From: Owenia fusiformis
Lineage: Eukaryota; Annelida; Polychaeta; Sabellida; Oweniidae
Assembly: GCA_903813345.2 (NCBI GenBank)
Contig: CAIIXF020000004.1
Location: forward strand, 13,957,196-14,021,195
Direction of reading: 5' to 3'
DNA length: 64,000 nt
Of this stretch, positions 24,982-39,500 are shown in pieces (within the stretch, counting starts at the first letter, position 1; every line of letters begins with the position of its first letter). A program made the position numbers and the translations under genes. The notes beneath the pieces are model-generated. The model saw only the letters and a program-made list of their open reading frames with translations. It was not told the DNA's origin and searched no databases.

Positions 24982-27900
24982 CTATGACAGATGAAAGGAC
25001 AACTGCCCTTCTTTCCATGCTAAAGTCAGTTTTTCTTTCATTACATCTTTAGATGAGTAGTCCGGGAGTTTTAGGTAGTTGACACATGTCATAACTGAAG
25101 GTAAGAAGTCATCAGCATTCTCGTTTCCTTCCACGGGTTTCCTTACTATAGTCAGCGGGGGTGTAAGACTCTTGAATCCTGGAAATAATTTCCTTGATTA
25201 AAAACTATATTCAAAAATAATTTATCTGTAAAACCTGTCTTGTAATCTGAGCAAAAACTGCTTTTGAATATTAAAGAGGAGACCAATTGTCGTCAACAAT
25301 AAAGTTGGAGACTATTACAATATGTTGTGGTGGTGACATAACAGAACTCAGTCAATCAGTGATCTACCCATGATTTTTTCTCAGATTGGTGCAAAATTCT
25401 CATTTTCACAATGTAGACCAAAATTGATCAAAATATGCCAATTTTCATGATTTTTCTCATTTTCAAGTGTGTGCAAATGGATTAAGAGGTGGGTGCAAGC
25501 CTATTTTCAAAATCTCAGGTGGGTGCTGCACCCTTTGAACAATGGGGTTTCTTCTCTTAGTGTAATTAAATTAAGCTGTTTGTAACAAAAGATTCTGGGG
25601 TCCATTTTTGGAACCGTTGTAACTTACGATTTGGTCATGAGTCATTGTTTGTCAAAAGGTAGACAACGGTTTTTCTCGGAATCGTAACTCACGATAGTAC
25701 CTAATAAACGGACCCCGGTATAATAAAGAACAAATTGTATATACCTGAGATTTTGAAACTTTTTATTGTCATTTGGAAAACCAGAGAAAAATAAAACATC
25801 TCCAACCAAATTCTCACCTCCAACTGGTAACCGAGGCGACCCAGTTACAAACTGCAAAAATCCCCGCTGTTCCTCTGGTGTCATTTCCGTCAATATCTCA
25901 TAGAGGAATTTGACAGCTTGACTGTCATGATTGAAGCCATGGTCCGGCCGACATGACTCCATAAGCATTTTAATGTCCCATTTCTCTTCTTTTGAGCCAC
26001 AGAAAAGCTGCTCTAGCTCCTCTGGATAGAAACTCAAAAGGTGTTTCACAGGGAAGATACACTCAAAGCCTTCTAGGAAGGACTCAAACTGCTTGGAGAC
26101 CCCTTCTACTAATGTCCAATGCACAACCAACTGAAATGAAAATGCATGTACGAATCAACAGGATTTCATAATTTTGTATTTATGTGCTGATGGACATATA
26201 AGGCCATATTAAATAAATATATGTTTAACATCCTCTATGATCCTAAGGTTGATATTTTTCAGAAAAGTTTGATCCTAATGACAATTGTAGCTTAAAAATT
26301 GTAATTTCATATGAGAAGAGTTTTTGGATTGAAAACTCTGTAGTGAGTTGACACTGAGCAGCCATATTTTTTGTCAGATTTCCAATGAAGAAAAAGACCA
26401 TCGGGAATTTTGATCAGTCTTGTTAAGTTTATTCAAAACATGAAAAGAGGCTCCTATCATTATGAATGTTTCAATCACTATGGCAACGATAAACAACATC
26501 AAAGGTCTGAAAGTGGACCCAACAGGACTCAGAGATTTATCAGGTTATCACAAATAGTACTACAGGCTTAGTGACCTAAAAAAGTACTGTGTAAAAATAC
26601 CAGTCATTGAGTTAACTAAAAACTCGCAGACTCGAACACAAAAGCTGCACCTACCCGTAGATACTCCTCCAGATTGTCTAAAGTTACTGCTATATCTCTG
26701 CCTCCTTTCTTCAGCTCTAAGTTAGTGCTTCCCACCGACAGTGTGAAGTCTAAAGCGAGATCATCCACGCTACACCCATCTACTGTAAGATTCTGCATTG
26801 CTAACTCTCTGCTTACTTCAGTCTGTAACAAACCAAACGGGGTATTAATATGCAAAATGTCACTCCCTGCCATTTGTCACAGATGCAAACGCTGAACACC
26901 AAATGCCAAACGCCGAATGCCATCACAAAAAAGTTGGAAATGAGACCACAGCAGTATATAACCACTTTTGGTGGTGACATAGTAAGATAGAAGCTTATAT
27001 GTGTAAGAATACAATTTTAAGGGACAAAGTCCATGAAGCGCAACTAACAGGACATGGTCCATTCAATACAGCCTGACAACATTCCAATACTAATTGATTC
27101 CAACTGATTAAGTTAATAAAATAATTTTCCAAAAATAATTGAAGTGAATATTAGAAGTGTTTTTAGAAAGTGAAATCAAATATTTTCAAGACCCATGCAT
27201 GAAACAAAATGTTGATATTTGTTCGCTGGAAAACATACAATACTTACATGTGACTTATCGCTTTCTATGAACTTTTTCTGTCGTACCACTTCTTCTAATT
27301 GGTAGAAAGATTTGGCAAGTACGGGGTCTACATATTGTAAGTCACGGGAACAAAGCATGGACTCTTGTCCTAGCAGCCACTTGTAGAAGGCTTGACTAAG
27401 TGGGATATCAATCTGAAATAAATGACATCAGATAAGGGGGGATAACATATAGTAAATAAAACATGGAGCATCGGATAAGTGGGGATTATGCTTAGTAAAC
27501 ATGGAACATCAGATAGGTGGGGATTACTAGAGGTGTCAAGTATTAACCGGTTAACCGCCGATAATGCCTTGACCGGTCTGAGTTTTTATGGGCGGTTAGT
27601 TGACCGTGTATAATTCTGTTATTTCCTGCGCTTATTTTGAATGCTAATCCGTTTGGTTTTATGGTGTCAGTTTCACGTAAGCTACTCATACATGTCATAA
27701 GTCCCATAACTCCTTACAAACATCCAATCAGCAACTTTAATCCCTGCCACATTGCTTTCCCGCGCTTACTTTGCATTTTAATCTGTTTGTTTTTCAAGCG
27801 TCAGTTTCATGTGAGCTACTCATACATGTGATAGGTCCGATAATTCCTTACAAACATCCAATCAGCAACTTTAATCCCTGCCACATTGCTTTCCCGCGCT

Positions 27901-30513
27901 TACTTACATAGAATAGCGTAAAGCTTGACGAACGTAAAAAATAAACGCCGATATATAATTTTTCCAATTTTTTTCAACTTTCAAGATCGAAGATGAAGAT
28001 TTCATTTGAAATTATAAGTTCAAATTTCCCGCCGGTTAACCGACTTTAACCGGTAAAAACCCCCGGTTAACCGGTTAATGCTCAAGCGGTTAATTGACAC
28101 CACTAGGGATTACACATAGTTAAATAGGGAGCATCGGGAAGTGGGGGATTACACAGTAAAACATGGAGTGTCGGATAAGTGGGGATCACACATAGTAAAA
28201 CATGGAGCATCAGATAGGTGGGGATTACACATAGTAAAATAGGGATCATCAAATAACAGTTTTCATATGTTGTGTCACAAATTATGAAACAAGCGTTACA
28301 TAATTTGGGGTCATATATTATAAATCATGGGCCATAAGGATTCATTTTCAGCCATACTTTCTAAAAGATAACACAAACTAATAATAGCAGCCAACAAAGA
28401 ATTAAACCAGTATTTGTAAAATGAAAATGAGTTGAGGAAGTTTAAAGAAAGTGTTTTCCAGGCAACTCTGATCCAAGACAGCTTGGGTGAGGCTTAACCT
28501 TGGTGAGAACTATTAGGTGACACATTAATGTTCTAAACTTACCATTCTCGAGTCCATGAGGGATTTGGCAACAAACTTTCCCATAAACTTGAATTTATTG
28601 CGAACTTTGGTGACGTGAGCTGTTTTAGCATTCCTTCCCAATGGCTGGGGAAAGAGACCAGGGGCAGAGTGCATATACAGTACCCCTTCGCTACCTACAA
28701 AAATATGACAAACATTTAAACAAGGCATTAACATGCAAAGGATAACCACTTGCCATTTGTTACAGATGTTGAACACCAAACGCCAAACAACATCTATCAA
28801 ACGCCGAACACTGTCCACAAAAAAGTTGAAGACCAAATTTATGGTAATGCAATACATTATCAGGGTATGTTACAGAGAAATGTTTATGTATTGATGTACA
28901 CATTTCTTGTCACGGTAAAAGATGTAAAATTCACTTCAGTTTTATGTCTACTTTGCTTAATTGATTTGCAAATTCTTTACTTAATAATATGTGTAGTTAA
29001 CAAAATCCCTGCGCTACCCCCATAAATGTGGGGTTGATTTTCCAAATTATCCACCCAAATACTTGTTTATTGTAATCTTGGGGTTTTATTTTGTTTGACA
29101 CAAAGCTGAATTTTTTCTAAATAACCACTAATCCGGCTTACTTTCAACAAGATTTCAATACATAGGTCACGGGGGCAATTTGGAAAATCAACCCCACATT
29201 TATGGAGGTACCCTGTACAGAGGCCACATGTACCTTTAGAGTCCTTGAGCTGAATCTTTTCACCACGCCACATCTCTAAATCAGCACGTTGTAGCTCTAG
29301 GGAGACAAGAGCGTAGAATTCTAGTGTTGGACCTAAACCTGTTCCTACTTCTGTCTCGTATTGAATCTCCAACAGAGCCTTGGAGGAACCCAAGTCTTCC
29401 ATGACCTTTTCTGCTTGTTTCAGTAGATCTTCACGAGATACCATCCTCTGAGAAAGTAAAATAGATGATATAAGCATATAGAGGGTTATAGTTAGCTAGT
29501 TATCTGGTTATAGTGGGTGATGAAACTTGACAAGAGACCCAATTCGCCAGGGATAATTTAAAACCATGAATAGAAACTTTGACGCTCTAATTTCCCTCAA
29601 TCACAAAGGGACACAATCTGTCAGACTGATATTAACTTATGGAGTTACATAAGTAGCTGGGACAAGCATATCAGCTTTCACTTTTTCAAGAAACTAAAAA
29701 AGGCTTCAATCAATCCCCTTCTCCCTATTCATTAAACCTTGAAGTTTAAGATTTACCTAAATGATTTTTAGGTTACAATGATCAAAAGAAATGTAGGATA
29801 TGTAAATAATAAACCTCTGGAGTACATACCTTCCTCCTATCAAGGCGAGGAGCCACACGGTCAGAGCCCTCTGTGTTTGTGGCAGGTTCTGCTGAGCCAT
29901 CCTGAAGACGCATCATGGCACGGTCACGGTCAAATGATGTTGCATAGAACAGTAGCTGCCTTGTGTCAAATGGTAGCAGAAATGGACTGGAATGAAAGAA
30001 AATAGTCATGTGATCCTTTAATCTTCAAAAGTCACATGACCGCTGTCTACTGATGTATCAACCACAATTTTTACCATCTCTACCTCTTAAAAAGTGAAAT
30101 AACTAAAAACATTTTGAAATGGAACCAAATTACAAATGTACACTTCAAATAAACTATTTAATAACAAAACTGATATCTAATCTAGTTTTAAACAATTGAT
30201 AACATAAATAGAGTACCAATGCATATAAACAACAAGTACAACATGAAACCAGAGAATAGAGTATCTAGAAACTGATATCTAATCTATTTCTAAAAAATGA
30301 TAATATAAATGTAGTACCGATGCAAAAAAGTACAACATCGAACTAGAGAATTGGGTATCTAGAAACTGACCAGGTTCTTGCTACTTCAGCCAACCAGGAA
30401 GGGAGGTTACCAGTCATGATAACGAGAGGATCTTGAAGCTGTCTATTGGCTTTGGCTGCTAGTTTACTGCTGACATATTCTACACTGGAGAGCACAGCTT
30501 GGTATGTTGAGCA
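24982..30513 (-). CDS. TRIP12: TRIP12 pre-HECT and HECT catalytic exons
   Basis: Eight exons, residues about 1699-2200. [16 protein letters not shown] and [18 protein letters not shown] mark the pre-HECT part; the HECT N-lobe has [19 protein letters not shown], and the C-lobe exon carries [13 protein letters not shown] with the catalytic Cys at codon 25086-25084 (residue 2167, 33 residues before the stop). The protein ends in QLSFHLS, nearly the same as human TRIP12. The TAG stop is at 24984-24982. The first exon of the block (30513-30371) uses a GTCAGT donor and has four further upstream copies of its acceptor. Confidence 0.95.
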
Positions 30514-33500
30514 CTGCAAAAAGAGCACAATATATTCAGTGTTGCATGGCATATTGGCTGCTAGTTTACTGCTGACATATTCTACACTGGAGAGCACAGC
30601 TTGATATGTTGAGCACTGCAAAAAGAACACAATATATTCAGTGTTGCATGGCATATTGGCTGCTAGTTTACTGCTGACATATTCTACACTGGAGAGCACA
30701 GCTTGATATGTTGAGCACTGCAAAAAGAACACAATATATTCAGTGTTGCATGGCATATTGGCTGCTAGTTTACTGCTGACATATTCTACACTGGAGAGCA
30801 CAGCTTGATATGTTGAGCACTACAAAAAGAGCACAATATATTCAGTGTTGCATGGCATATTGGCTGCTAGTTTACTGCTGACATATTCTACACTGGAGAG
30901 CACAGCTTGATATGTTGAGCACTGCAAAAAGAGCATAAATGATATAAACTCAACGAGTTCACATGTCTCAAACTCACAAACTCATGGTTACGACACAGCA
31001 CCTAGCTTGGTTTGTTCAGCATTCTAAAACATCTTTTGTCAAGTACAAGCCCCTATGATCTCCCCAGGGCATTTGAGTGCTGTATTCAAGCGAGATTTTG
31101 AAAATGACGTGTACCCACTTAAATAGAGAAAATTGGTTTGTTTGACCAATTTTGGGAGGCGTTGTTAAACGTTTGACCCAAGAAGAACCCCAAACTTTGT
31201 AATTTGATAGTTTCATAAAAAACTGGTATGTTTGACCAATTTTGTAGTGAAACTTTCGACCAGAGAACACCAAATTTTGTTATTTGATTGTTTTGTATTC
31301 TATTTAGGTTACATACCTGATAAAGGCTACCCCAATGTCTGTTGAGAGCATGGATGACACGTAGCAATGCAAGCACGTCGACAGATGGATCCTTGCCACA
31401 GAACGTAGGGGGCAGCACAGGCACCAGATAGCCCTCTAGTGGTGAAACTATAGGGGGACACAGACCATCTGAAAACAAATTCAACAACATCATAGATTTT
31501 GTTAAAAAGAAGATATTTTCATGCAATATGTTAGATGTTCAAGTTTTCAAAAAGTAATGACAAGAAAAAAAGAATTCCAGTAAATAACCAATATGTATTT
31601 TTAAGCAGCTTATCACATGTATCAAATCTTTTTCAAAATGCGTTCTAAAATTAGCAGATTAAAAGTCAATCCAAAGACATGTAATATGCAGTAGGTACCT
31701 GTCCAGAGTTCATCTTTTTTACTTTTTGGCGCAGCTTTTGTCTTTGTCTCTGATTTGCTTTTCTTAGGACTTGCACCCATGGCCTGCTCTCTCTCTGCTT
31801 CTGGTGCTGGTTTGTACCTTAAATGTGAATCAATATGAGAAAATGTGAAACAAAATGTGAAAGAATGTCTTAGAAGCTACATCCATGGCACAATCTCTTA
31901 ATATTCACTGTTTTTGGTATATAATGTGCCGATTCAAAACAATTTTTTCCAAAATTAATTTAATCGTAAGCTAAAACCCCCAAAAATCAATAGAGCAGAA
32001 GAACACTCCGAGAATTAACAGTTTAAGACAGGGCATTGACAACACAAAGTAAAACAACTGTAACACTATGTCACTATTTCATAAATATTTACCATATTGT
32101 GTGAGATTGTACCCATATGTCTGCATTACCCAATGGGTTCTCTGTGTCTGTGTCAGTCTCATGGCCAGTGTCATGCGAAGTACTGTATTGCTTAACAGCC
32201 TGGTATACTGTCATATTGTAGGGTATCACATGATCTCCTAAAATATGGGAAACATATGTGAATCAATTTGTAAGATATGTGAATCAATGGGAAAGAAATG
32301 TGAATTAAAGAGGAAAATGTGAATCAATGGGACCGGAGAGAAATGTGAATTATCTGAAACGAAATGACTAAAATATGTAAATCAATGGGATAAATGCAAA
32401 GGTATCCCATACTTAAGGACATTGAAATTGTCATCTTTAACACAGTCACTATTGTCAATATTATCACAGTTTTGTCCAAAAATGGAATTTTCACTGCAGA
32501 GAAAATGGGTTGTCAAGTCGGTGCGAGCCTATTTCTGAACTCTCACGGAGGACCAAAGCACTACAAAGGTGGAAGGATAACCGATTTGTGTTAATTGTTT
32601 ACCTATGAGGAACTGCAATTTGTGTTTCGCTGTGCCTTGTGTTATAAAGACTGCAGCCATAGTGTCATCAATGTCATCATCGCTGTTGTCATCATCATCA
32701 CTTATATCATCAGCATCCTAGAAAAACAAGATTAAAGATTTATGAAAAGGAGTACATTAATAAATGAGCCTCGCCATAGGAAAACCGGTCTTATCACAAA
32801 AATTTAAATTGTGCTACAGAACCAAAAATGTGCCCAAGATTAAGAGGAAAATGTGCTAAATTCAAATCCACCTTTTTGGTCTATATAAGCAAGGAAAAAT
32901 TGTTAAGACACAAGCCATGGCTCATTTGAAAGGTCTCTTTGTGCTTTTTAATAAAAACAAAAAATCAAAACATTGAAAAAATCTGTGATAAGACCCCCTT
33001 TCCTGTGGCCTGGCTCAAATATGGTACCATAAATATCACACAAAATTGAGCAATAAAAGAGCAAAATTGCCACCACAAAATTAAAGCCTCTGTCACATTT
33101 GCTAGCTCTACCCAACTGTAGTTTCACAAAATCCATATAGAAAATCCACATCGTACTGCTTATCCCCGTACAATTGCCGTAGTACAAATGTGACTGAGGC
33201 ATTACATGTACACAGCATACCCAAAATCAGATGGCGCATTACCACATTAGGTGGAGACATAAAATCCGTTTCTGTCAACTACAATACTTAACATTAGACT
33301 AAGGATCAAGCTAAATACAAGCAAAAAAAATCCAGATAAAATGAGTGGTACTCACTGATGTGCTATTGTTTTTGATGCGACCGAATCCCCTCATAACAAG
33401 GTACCTCTCTATTGCTTGGGTGAGAGCAAGTGGATCTATTTTCACTGGACCACCTCTCCACTGCCGTAGATTTCTGCACTCAGGGTGACGTTGTAAATGG

Positions 33501-36500
33501 CACTGAAATATAAAAGGAGTATGATACATGCAAGTGGTGGTGAATAAAAGATATTGCAGACTGAATATAGTACCAATGTTATATTAATGATCAAATGCAT
33601 TTTTAGTATTAGGCCTAATGATCAAATGCATTTTTATTATTAATGATCAAATGCAATTTTAGTATTAATAATCAAATGCAATTTTAGTATTAATAATCAA
33701 ATGCATTTTTAGTATTAATGATCAAATGCATTTTAGTATTAATGATCTAATTCATTTTTAGTATTAATGATCAAATTCATTTTTAGTATCAATGATCAAA
33801 TGCATTTTTAGTTCAGTAATACATAATTAAAAGTTATATATTAGCTCCAATATCAATGTGCAGGTACAAATATTGTTCATTAAGGTAAGAGCGTGATGCA
33901 ATATTATGGACGGAACTAAAATTATGTACGAGAGATATTTAATTATTTAAAAATTGTTTTCAGAATTGTATTTATTGTTGTTCCAAGGTGGAAACAGTAA
34001 AAAAAACAAAAATTATTCCAAAAAAGAAAAGTTAGTGGATCCAAAATCTGAAAACCTGGTGAACACAAAAAGGACTATTTTCTCTGGCCTTACCTTAAGC
34101 TGGTGAGTATTGAAGAAACGTAAAGCATTAGAGCCTCGTCCAGTGCTTGCTGTGCCTCCTGGCAGATCATGGACTTTAACTTGGAACTGGAATAGAGAGA
34201 TATATTTGGGGGTTATGTTAAGGGAGGTTTCACAATGAGGTTTTCAGGACACCAATTTCCAGGTTTGTTTTCTTATTTCAATCAAGACCCAGAGCACTGT
34301 AGCAAGTTGAAACAATGCATCTCAGAAAATTATTATTTGATCAAACAACAAGTAAGGGGACTTGTTCCATTTTGCCCTGATTGAAACCTATGAACTATCT
34401 GTATGGTCGAATATTTATTGATTCCTGGTACATGACATGAAACTCTATCACAACATACTTCCCAAAGTTGAATGAGCCTTGGCCAAAATATTTGTATTTG
34501 AAGAACCATTGCTTTGGTTCATATTTACCTGTTCCAGTTGGTGAACACATCCAAGTAGTTTACTGACTAGTTGTGCTATGTGGGGTGGTACAGACATGTC
34601 TAATTCTATCACAGCAGCAGTATCTGGACTCTACAAGAAATGGGAAAATGTGAAACATGTAAGATATGTGAAACAAATGAGGAAATGTGAAACAAAATGT
34701 GAATTTTTATTTGAATTTGTCTATAGGTATTGCACTTTTAAATCAGATGATTGGCAACGATGAAGAAAAAACTAAATATTTCAAAATATATATTTTACAG
34801 GTAACTTATCTTGAGAGACCAACACTGCCCAGTAAAGTGATCTAGAAATAAACCTAGAGCAGTTGGCATGGAAATGGGGTTTGAACAATTGGCATCCCAT
34901 AAATAAATATAAAACTTTAAATTCTGAAAACAAACTAAGCCACTCACAGGGCAATTCAGGAAGACATGTAGAAATCTGCGTAATCTCAGCTCTCGTTGAC
35001 TACAGTCCTCTGTCAAATATGCCAGTAATTTCCGTACAAGATTACTATGGATTACTTCAAATGGGGAAACATCACTCTTCTTTAGTATAGAGGCCATTGT
35101 TTCAAGGGCTTCCAACTCATTCTCCTGCAAAAATACATTGAAAACTGAACAAATGGACAGTGAATATTTCAATTGAGTGTTTTTTCAAATGGGGAAACAT
35201 CACTCTTCTTTAGTATAGAGGCCATTGTTTCGAGGGCTTCCAACTCATTCTCCTGCAAAATACATTGAAAATTTAACAAATGGACAGTGAATATTTCAAT
35301 TGAGTGTTTTTTCAAATGGGGAAACATCACTCTTCTTTAGTATAGAGGCCATTGTTTCAAGGGCTTCCAACTCATTCTCCTGCAAAATACATTGAAAATT
35401 TAACAAATGGACAGTGAATATTTCAATTGAGTGTTTTTTCAAATGGGGAAACATCACTCTTCTTTAGGATAGAGGCCATTGTTTCGAGGGCTTCCAACTC
35501 ATTCTCCTGCAAAATACATTGAAAATTTAACATATTGTAACATGGTCATTTTCACATTGTTTATATTTCTACAATTCATATTGACCAATCCCCATCCATG
35601 TCATTTTAACAGGTCCCTTCATTACTTTACACCAGTTTCAAATATTTAATTCCAATGTTTTCATTTCTTTTGTATACTTTCTACTCTAGTTTCCTTTGTT
35701 TAAACCAGTTTTTTAGCTTTTCATGGTGTGATGGTTTCATACTGTTTTTGTATTCCATATAATGGCATTCACTCACATGTAACTGAGTTTGGGTGTTGTC
35801 TTTACTTGTTAGTGTTGCCTAGAGTTTGTAACTGTTATACACAGAGTATTTCAAATAGATATTTTAGAAGACATTTTAACTACATTTCTACTGTTATATT
35901 TGATTGCCACCCACGGGCCTCCAATCGCCCCGTTACAATATGGACAGTGAATATTGTCCCAGTATTTTTGTCCTGGTAGCGTTCAGTTACATTGTTATTT
36001 AATATGGCTTAGGAATCAACAAACTCGGTGATAATATTCCCAGGGGGGATGGGGACAATAGCAAAGAGGGGCAATATTCGGGCAATTTAGAAAATAATAT
36101 TGTCCTAGTATTTATTCTCCTGGTACAAACACAATTACATTGTGACATTGTTCAGTCTGCAAATAATAATTTTGGGGCCTAAACAAAATAAAATAGGACA
36201 ATATTAAACATTGAACTTTCTTTAGAAACAAGATGACATGTTAATAACAAATTAGTTGCTATGAAACATACCTCTTTTTCTAACATAGTGGTTGCAGCAG
36301 AAAGTCTGTTAAGTACATCCAATGCAGGGTTAGTGGAGCCTTGTTTCTCTATGTTGCTATCTCCATGTTCCTTCTCAAACTTAATAGCTATAACAAAACA
36401 GAATATGGTTTAAATACTATCTTCATGATGATAATGATTTTTTGCCGGCAATTGAAGATGGCCAAAGATGCTTGTACCATATCCAAAGATGCTTCAAGTA

Positions 36501-39500
36501 ATTTGACTGGTATATCTTGAGCCATCTTCAAAACATTTTCAGTTATTGTTCATCAGTGCTTCACAATGCTTATTGCTGATTTCACAATGCTTATTGCTGA
36601 TTTCACAATGCTTATTGCTGATTTCCAAACTTCATGTTGAAGTCCATTATCAAACACTTTACTTTATATTTTTATCTCATCACTGGTATTATATTTATTA
36701 TGTATATGAAAATAGGGTCCCAATGCACCTGTTGGTCTGGAAAAACAAAATTGTCCGCACAAACAAATCTTAAGGAGGACTAATAATAATTGTTATTATT
36801 ACCCTGATCTTTGATCCAGGAGCGAACCTTCTCTTTGTTGTTAGACAAAGGACCACTGTTGTTACGCACCAGACATGTCTCATGCTGAAAAACAAACAAA
36901 TAGTCATGACCTTATTTGCTTATTAACTCAAAATAATTCTATTTCATGTAAATTTGATTGAACATGTGATAACAATTAAGCATATTGTATATGTGTGCCT
37001 TAAAAACAAGGGGACATGTTTTAAACAAATATATATCAGTGATCTCCCCCAGCAAGTCGGCGCATCACCCACCTGTGATTTTAAGAACAGGCTTGCACCC
37101 ACCTGAAAATCCATTTTCACCCGCTTGAATTAGCCATATCTTGACCAAATGGTTTAAATTGTGAGATTCGGAATTTTGCACCCACTTCAGATAAAATCCT
37201 GGGGAGATCACTGTATACACAAAAACTATTCTGAAAGTTGGGGATGGGCAAACTTGGTACAGAGACTTGACCTGACAATGTGCAGCCAGCGTGAGTGGTG
37301 GAGTCATTCTATTCATAAAAAATAAATATTAGCTTGAACAAATCCATTAAGAAGGAATACTTACATGCGGTTTAGGAGGTGGTTTCTCTGACGTAGACGA
37401 CCTTCCCCACCTAGAAGGGTTTAGACTGGACAGGAAGGATGCCCTTGGACTAGCACTGGAACTACTTTTACTTGAGTCTTTACCTAGAAAGTTAATAACA
37501 CTGGTTTACAAACTTTAAATCAAATCAGATTTCCTATCTGTGCACCAAACAATCAATTCACAAAATTAATTATGGACATTATATCTGCACTAATTCTACT
37601 TGTATCATCAGAGAAGTGTAAAATACTGGAACTACTTTATTTGCATCTTTACATAAGGTAATGTGACATATTTTTTATTTGACGAGCTAACGCTATCCAC
37701 TAACCTAGTGATTTTCCGCGACTAACGGGGGTTGACTTGGATGGAGCACCTGATTTGGGCAGATCAGAAGGGGCCTCTGTTGCACCTTTACTCGTCTTGC
37801 GTGTTGACACTCTCTTGGGAGCTTTTTTCCTCTTTAGGACATCACTCAACCTCCTGAAATATAGAGCAGTTTAAATTGTTTGAGATGCTTTAAGTAGCTG
37901 ACAATCATGTTTGGGTAACCCTCTGCAACAGCCAGAATACAAATTTAGTAAATAAGTTTTTTAATCTAAAGTTCAACTAATCAAAATTATCATATTAAAA
38001 TAAGGGTTCTGGACTCACATCTGACTTGTTTAATTTAAAGTTCAACCAGAACAACAGCAACGCCAAAGCGTAGCGAATCCCATCGAACATTTTTCAAAAG
38101 GGGCACCTTCTACCAAAAGTGTCATTAGACAGTACAGTGTGCCATGCTTATAATATTCACATACCAAATATGAACAAAATCGCTCTACTACTTTTCGAGT
38201 TATAGTAAAATACGTTAAAATGGTGGCCATTTTGAAAAATGGCCGTCTTCTACCAAAAGTCTCATTAGACAGTGTGAAATGCTTATAGTATTCACATACC
38301 AAATATGAACAAAATCGCTCCACTACTTTTCGAGTTATAGTAAAATACGTTAAAATTGCGGCCATTTTGAAAAAAATGGCCGCCTTCTACCAAAAGTGTC
38401 ATTAGAATGTGTGCCATGGTTATACGTATTCACGTACCAAATATGAACAAAATTGCTCCACTACTTTTCCAGTTATAGTAAAATAAGTTAAAATGGCAGC
38501 CATTTTTCAAAATGTCCACCATTTTTCAAAATGGCCGCCCGCCTTCTACCAAAAGTGTTATTAGACAGTGTGCCATGCTAAAAGTATTCACATACCAAAT
38601 ATGAACAAAATCGCTCCACTACTTTTCGAGTTATAGTAAAATACGTTAAAATGGCGGCCATTTTGAAAAATGACCGCCCTCTACCAAAAGTGTCATTAGA
38701 CAGTGTGCCATGCGTATACGTATTCACATACCAAATATGAACAAAATCGCTCCACTACTTTTCGAGTTTTAGTAAAATAAGTTCAAAATGGCAGCCATTT
38801 TTCAAATTGTCCGCCATTTTTCAAATTGTCCGCCATTTTTCAAAATGGCCGCCATTTTTCAAAATGGCCGCCTTCTACCAAAAGTGTCATAAGACAGTGT
38901 GCCATGCTTATAGTATTCACATACCAAATATGAACAAAATCGCTCCACTACTTTTCGAGTTACAGCAAAAATCGTAAAATAACGAGTAAAGGCCGCCATT
39001 TTTCAAGATGGCTGCCATGTGCTTTTTTAATATCTACATTTATAGCTTTATTAATGTCCTATATAATTTTTTTTACATTTTAAACATATTGCTATTACAG
39101 TTTTACATATTGCACCTAAATTACTGTAAAATCGGCACTAAAATGGCCGCCATTTATAAATGAGCGGCCATTTTGATAATCGGCTTTCGAGCAGAACTTC
39201 TATCCCCATAGGGTATATGTGTACAAAATATGAATAAAATCGGGCCAATGGTATTTGAGTTATTGCCCGGACGGACGTACGTACGTACGTACGTACGGAG
39301 GCGTTCCCTATATCCCTCCGAACTTCGTTCGATGGGATAACTAATCAAAATTATCATATTAAAATAAGGGTTCTGGACTCACATCTGACATCTGCTTGTC
39401 AACTAATCAAAATTATCATATTAAATTAGTTGTGGACTTACATCTGACTTGGGCTTGCATTACGTCCTGAATCAGCACTCCCGCCAGGTGGCGCTGGTGT

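Noticed and set aside
30343-30801. A separate repeat-protein gene on the minus strand
   Set aside because: The frame is the tandem acceptor/exon units of TRIP12; each repeat contains an intron end, and the last part is the genuine TRIP12 exon.
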